Assembly: GCF_019112545.1 (NCBI RefSeq)
Contig: NW_025064911.1
Location: 406,849-470,848 of the forward strand
Direction: 5' to 3'
Source: Guyanagaster necrorhizus
Lineage: Eukaryota > Basidiomycota > Agaricomycetes > Agaricales > Physalacriaceae
Length of the DNA: 64,000 bases
The position numbers were made by a program, and so were the translations under genes. Below are positions 60,681 to 64,000 of the stretch, piece after piece (the stretch's first letter is position 1; every line of letters begins with the position of its first letter). The notes beneath the pieces were generated by a model. The model was given only the letters and a program-made list of their open reading frames with translations. It was not told the origin of the DNA and did no database searches.

Positions 60681-63600
60681 TTTTGACCATTGGGTTACCC
60701 ATCAATGAGGTGGCGTTATACCTGTTTTATTATTGTGTAGCCTGTAAATTTCTCCATTACACAGCAGGATGTCTTCACAAGTGTCGTCCCTCCTGAAGTG
60801 TCCACCTGTTCACATTCAATGGATTTATTTTTTCTCCCATGCTGAAATGTTGTATAAAAGTTGTGGTATGTTATGTGAAAAGATACTTGTGGTATAATGG
60901 TGTTCTCGCTTGTATGATCCAGATAGCTTTGAACATCCCTTGTCGGGGTGCATAGGACCATGGTGTAATTACTGTAAAACTACCTAATAATAGACGCGTA
61001 TTTCAATGGGCTCTCCACCCGCTTCAGTTTCCTAGTCATCTGCTCTTTCACCCATCCAAGAAACTTGTGTTTCAAGCCCACCCACCCAACCTTTCTCAGC
61101 CTTGGGTAGTTTTCCCACTATCAAAGGACTCAAGCACAGCGTCTCATTTTTTCCCCTCAGACCGTATGAAGATGAGCCCAGTGCCGAAAATCATGGGAAA
61201 CATGGAAAGCGAAGGGAGCACTTCGTGTACAAGTCAGTCGGTTCTTCCTTGGCTGAATCGTTGCGAGGCGGGGCACCATGCCCTCAAAGATCAACGCCTC
61301 GCGGACATACGGTGGCGCAAGTTTTTCAGATAAGTAGAGCCGCGGGGGGGTCTGAATGTGAAGCAGTGGATCAAGAGAAAGGCAGCTTGCGGCTTGCCAG
61401 TGGAATTCAAGCCCAAGTCTCAGACCCTCAATTCTGGAACGCTTTCAGGATCCGATTTGAGATGGCTCCATAAGCCAGTAGGGGACAGATCAACAGTTGC
61501 TTTAGTACACAGTGCTTTCATGTCGCTAGGCAGATGAAGCAGTGAGTCTGGAACCAGGCAAATCTGCAGAGGAAACTAGAGATCACCGGAGGTAGACTGC
61601 ATGAAGCCACGTAGATATCTGTACCTGGAGGAAACGGTTGACGCCCGGACCGAACAACCGCCAAAACTTCGGAAGCAATTATCCCACCACGAGACAAAAG
61701 ATCCGTATGTAATGTAGTACCCAACACCTCGACTCTACCTCAGAAATCTCATACAACGCCTTCAGGTCCAAAGGATATTAAGCAAAGTAAATAATTACAC
61801 ATGAACGATAACTTACATCGACTTGTTCTGTGAGCTCAGCACCTCCGCCTTCTTACGACAACATGATACGTTTTCCCCCTCCTCTGTCTCGCCCCACAGC
61901 ACAGGAATCAAGTTCGACGTCGCCGAAATGACCAAGGTCGAGGTGACCGTGAGACCGAGGTGGAGAGGACATAAGATCAGAACGATTCTCTGCGGACGAG
62001 AACTACGTTCCACCACCAAGCCTGTAGCGCGAAGTTTCTCCCTTCCGGGGGAAAGAAAGACTCCAGGTAATAAACCATGTTGTTGTGGGTAAATATAACC
62101 GTAGGAGTTGTAAAGTTGCGGGCATGTTGCTGCTCCACTCAAACCGCGACAAAAGGTCGCATGACTGGCATTGGAAAGGAAAGCGAATTGTATTGATGAG
62201 CTTGGACGACATTGCGCAGTTCTGGCTCAAGTTGATGCACCTAGCCCTATCACAACTAACACAGTCTTCTCTAAAACTGAGAAAATGAAAAAGAATTCCA
62301 GAGAAAACACGAACCTACAGCTGAAGGGAAATATACCCAATGTCGGGGACGGAAGCATGGCGTGTTGGAAACTATCCCGGTTCTTGACCACGAAAAGGGT
62401 CTGTCAAAGACACCGAAAGTAACTCGTCGGCGCAAGCATAATTTGCGACAGTTGACCTTGACAAAGCAACGAAGCCTGTCCTCTTCGTACGTCGTCCCTA
62501 AGAACAGGGATCGTGGCTACACATGCTTGTTGAGACTAGCCAAGCCGTGACCCGGAACGACCGTTCCGCTCTCGGGCATGCAAGGTGCAGGGCGATTAGC
62601 AGGAAAAACTGCACGTGCGAGGAACGAGTAAGCACCGACCAACGCCATCACTCTAGGCTTAGTTGATGCAGCTGCAGGCCGGAGAGCTGCCGGTTAACTC
62701 GTGGCTACCAGCGGCGAGATCCATGCCGGCCAGATGAAAGCTGGCTGCGTCATCCACAGAGCACGACATTGGATTCGAGAATCTCAAACACCGAGTTGCA
62801 TGGACATATGTCCACATATCTTTTCTGACGCCGAAAGAATGAAGTCCTACAAAGCAACACAAGCCGAAACGTTGACCTTACCCCTTCATTCCATGGACTG
62901 TCATTCACTGAACTTTCCAGAACAGGAAGCGCGATGAGAGTGAGGACAGCATAATGAGGGTCCCTCCGGCACCGACCGCACCATCGAACCCTGAAGAGAC
63001 TAACGCTGTGGGAACTATCAGCAGGTCTGCTTTAGTGGAGAGATCCAAAACGCTGTCTTCAATCTTGCGCCTATAGATAGATTGGCACCTGAAGAACCCC
63101 TTGCGGGAAGGAACAGAACGAGGTACTTACATGCGAATATTAGTGATGAAACCGAAGGTCGGCAAAAACGTGGGCCCACATGAACGTCAAGGGAAACCAA
63201 AGAATCGCCGTCAGTTCGCGGATGCCACACGAATTTGCACACAAAGGTCGTAGAATTACAATCTCTCTCTACGAACCAGATTCGCCACTTGGTTGCTGGA
63301 AGTCTTGGTTCTGAAAAATGTTACAGTCCACGAACACAAAGAATCAAATTGATAGACATAGAATACATGACTTATTTATTCTTCGATGAAGATACGTAGC
63401 GCCAACCCAATCTCCTGTTCAACAAATAAGAATGCGAAAGAAACACAATTTAGACAACAACCTGTAATCAACATGAATATATGCGCAAATATTTGCAGCG
63501 GGAACATGATGAATCTGGAACATATACAGATGACAAGAAAATCTACTAACAATGAGTAGGAAAATAGCCATATGAACGTTAGATACGCACAGGTAAACCT

Positions 63601-63720
63601 GGCTGATGTAATAAAAACTCACGAAGAGTCGAAAAGTGAAAAATTGGCCACCGTGCAAAGTGATGGAGCTCATCGTCCTCGTACGCCTAACCAGCACCGA
63701 AAAGCAACGTCTTCACCCGG
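60681..63720. other. CpG-normal DNA without a recognised gene
   Basis: Short open frames occur on both strands (for example 61102-61473, 61813-62142, 61823-62092, 62701-62937). None has a recognised domain, a consistent exon chain or an obvious start. A GTAAGT donor near 61,815 on the minus strand hints at spliced transcripts. I see no tRNA, LTR or terminal inverted repeat. Confidence 0.5.
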
Positions 63721-64000
63721 CTATCCCACAAGCTTATCGAGGTGGGCCAGATCTTCGACCCAGAGAACTTCCAGTCTACACGAGGGCATGCAGATAGAAG
63801 AAAATGCTCCAGGTATACAAGCTAGGGTGTAGGCAGGAGATGGTGTCCCTCGAGGCCGACGAAGCCAACGTACTTTATGTAACAGAGGAAGCTGGGATTG
63901 TCGCATCCTTGAGAACTGCAACCTAGGCCTACGACGAGAACTAGAGGCGGCAGACTCGCGATCAGATCCCGTGTCGGCGACTGACGGAGCAAATGGTGCT
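63721..64000 (-). CDS. Possible coding exon running off the right edge
   Basis: On the minus strand the frame is open from the window end to a TAG at 63721, 92 codons. It starts with an acidic/Ser-rich stretch (VADTGSDRESAASSSRRRPR) and continues basic, as in disordered parts of fungal proteins. The last third may be intron rather than coding. No family recognised. Partial, because its 5' part is outside the window. Confidence 0.3.
   Translation of the reverse strand, partial: APFAPSVADTGSDRESAASSSRRRPRLQFSRMRQSQLPLLHKVRWLRRPRGTPSPAYTLACIPGAFSSICMPSCRLEVLWVEDLAHLDKLVG

Noticed and set aside
61518..62142. Two minus-strand open frames joined by a GTAAGT intron near 61,815
   Set aside because: No acceptor that I tried keeps an open frame into the second piece, and no domain is recognised.

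Overview
The window looks like a piece of a filamentous basidiomycete genome, most likely an Agaricomycete. The host-type genes have short GT-AG introns of 50-60 bases, the F-box/leucine-rich protein is of the type expanded in mushrooms, and the large sacsin-like ATPase ends in a BTB domain. The Ty3/Gypsy chromoviruses and Ty1/Copia elements are of fungal type. No species can be named from sequence alone, and I saw no tRNA, rRNA or CRISPR array.

Positions 1 to about 49,500 are a nest of decayed LTR retrotransposons, almost free of CpG. Target-site duplications and LTR pairs give the order of insertion. Element D (+, mostly outside the window) was hit by element B (-). B was later hit by A (+, 633-8614, 498-bp LTRs, TSD GGTAT) and by C (-, 10467-19098, TSD GCTAG). 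To the right, Copia element F (-, 25198-37745) was hit by Gypsy element G (+, 26175-34213, 456-bp LTRs, TSD CATTC). A second Copia element, H (+, 42664-47637, TSD GGCTC), sits in unrecognised CpG-poor DNA. All gag and pol frames carry many stops that look like C-to-T or G-to-A changes, so every element is dead. Two Gypsy families share a primer-binding site complementary to the predicted 5' end of their own RNA, which suggests Tf1-type self-priming. Element A also holds an antisense, host-like, intron-containing gene between pol and its 3' LTR.

From about 49.5 kb to the right end the DNA has normal CpG content and intact genes. A ten-exon gene on the minus strand (51127-59408) encodes a predicted 2,603-residue sacsin-like protein with a C-terminal BTB domain. 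Its nine introns join into one open frame, but the N-terminal half of its first ATPase domain is missing. A two-exon F-box/LRR-like gene (59407-60680, +) starts exactly where the sacsin homology stops, so the two start codons overlap and a rearrangement breakpoint is likely. A possible 53-residue four-exon gene lies at 50073-50395 (-). The last 3 kb holds no gene I can recognise, apart from an open frame running off the right edge.

Coordinates of LTRs, TSDs, introns and stops were read directly from the sequence. Family names rest on recognised protein motifs, without database searches.
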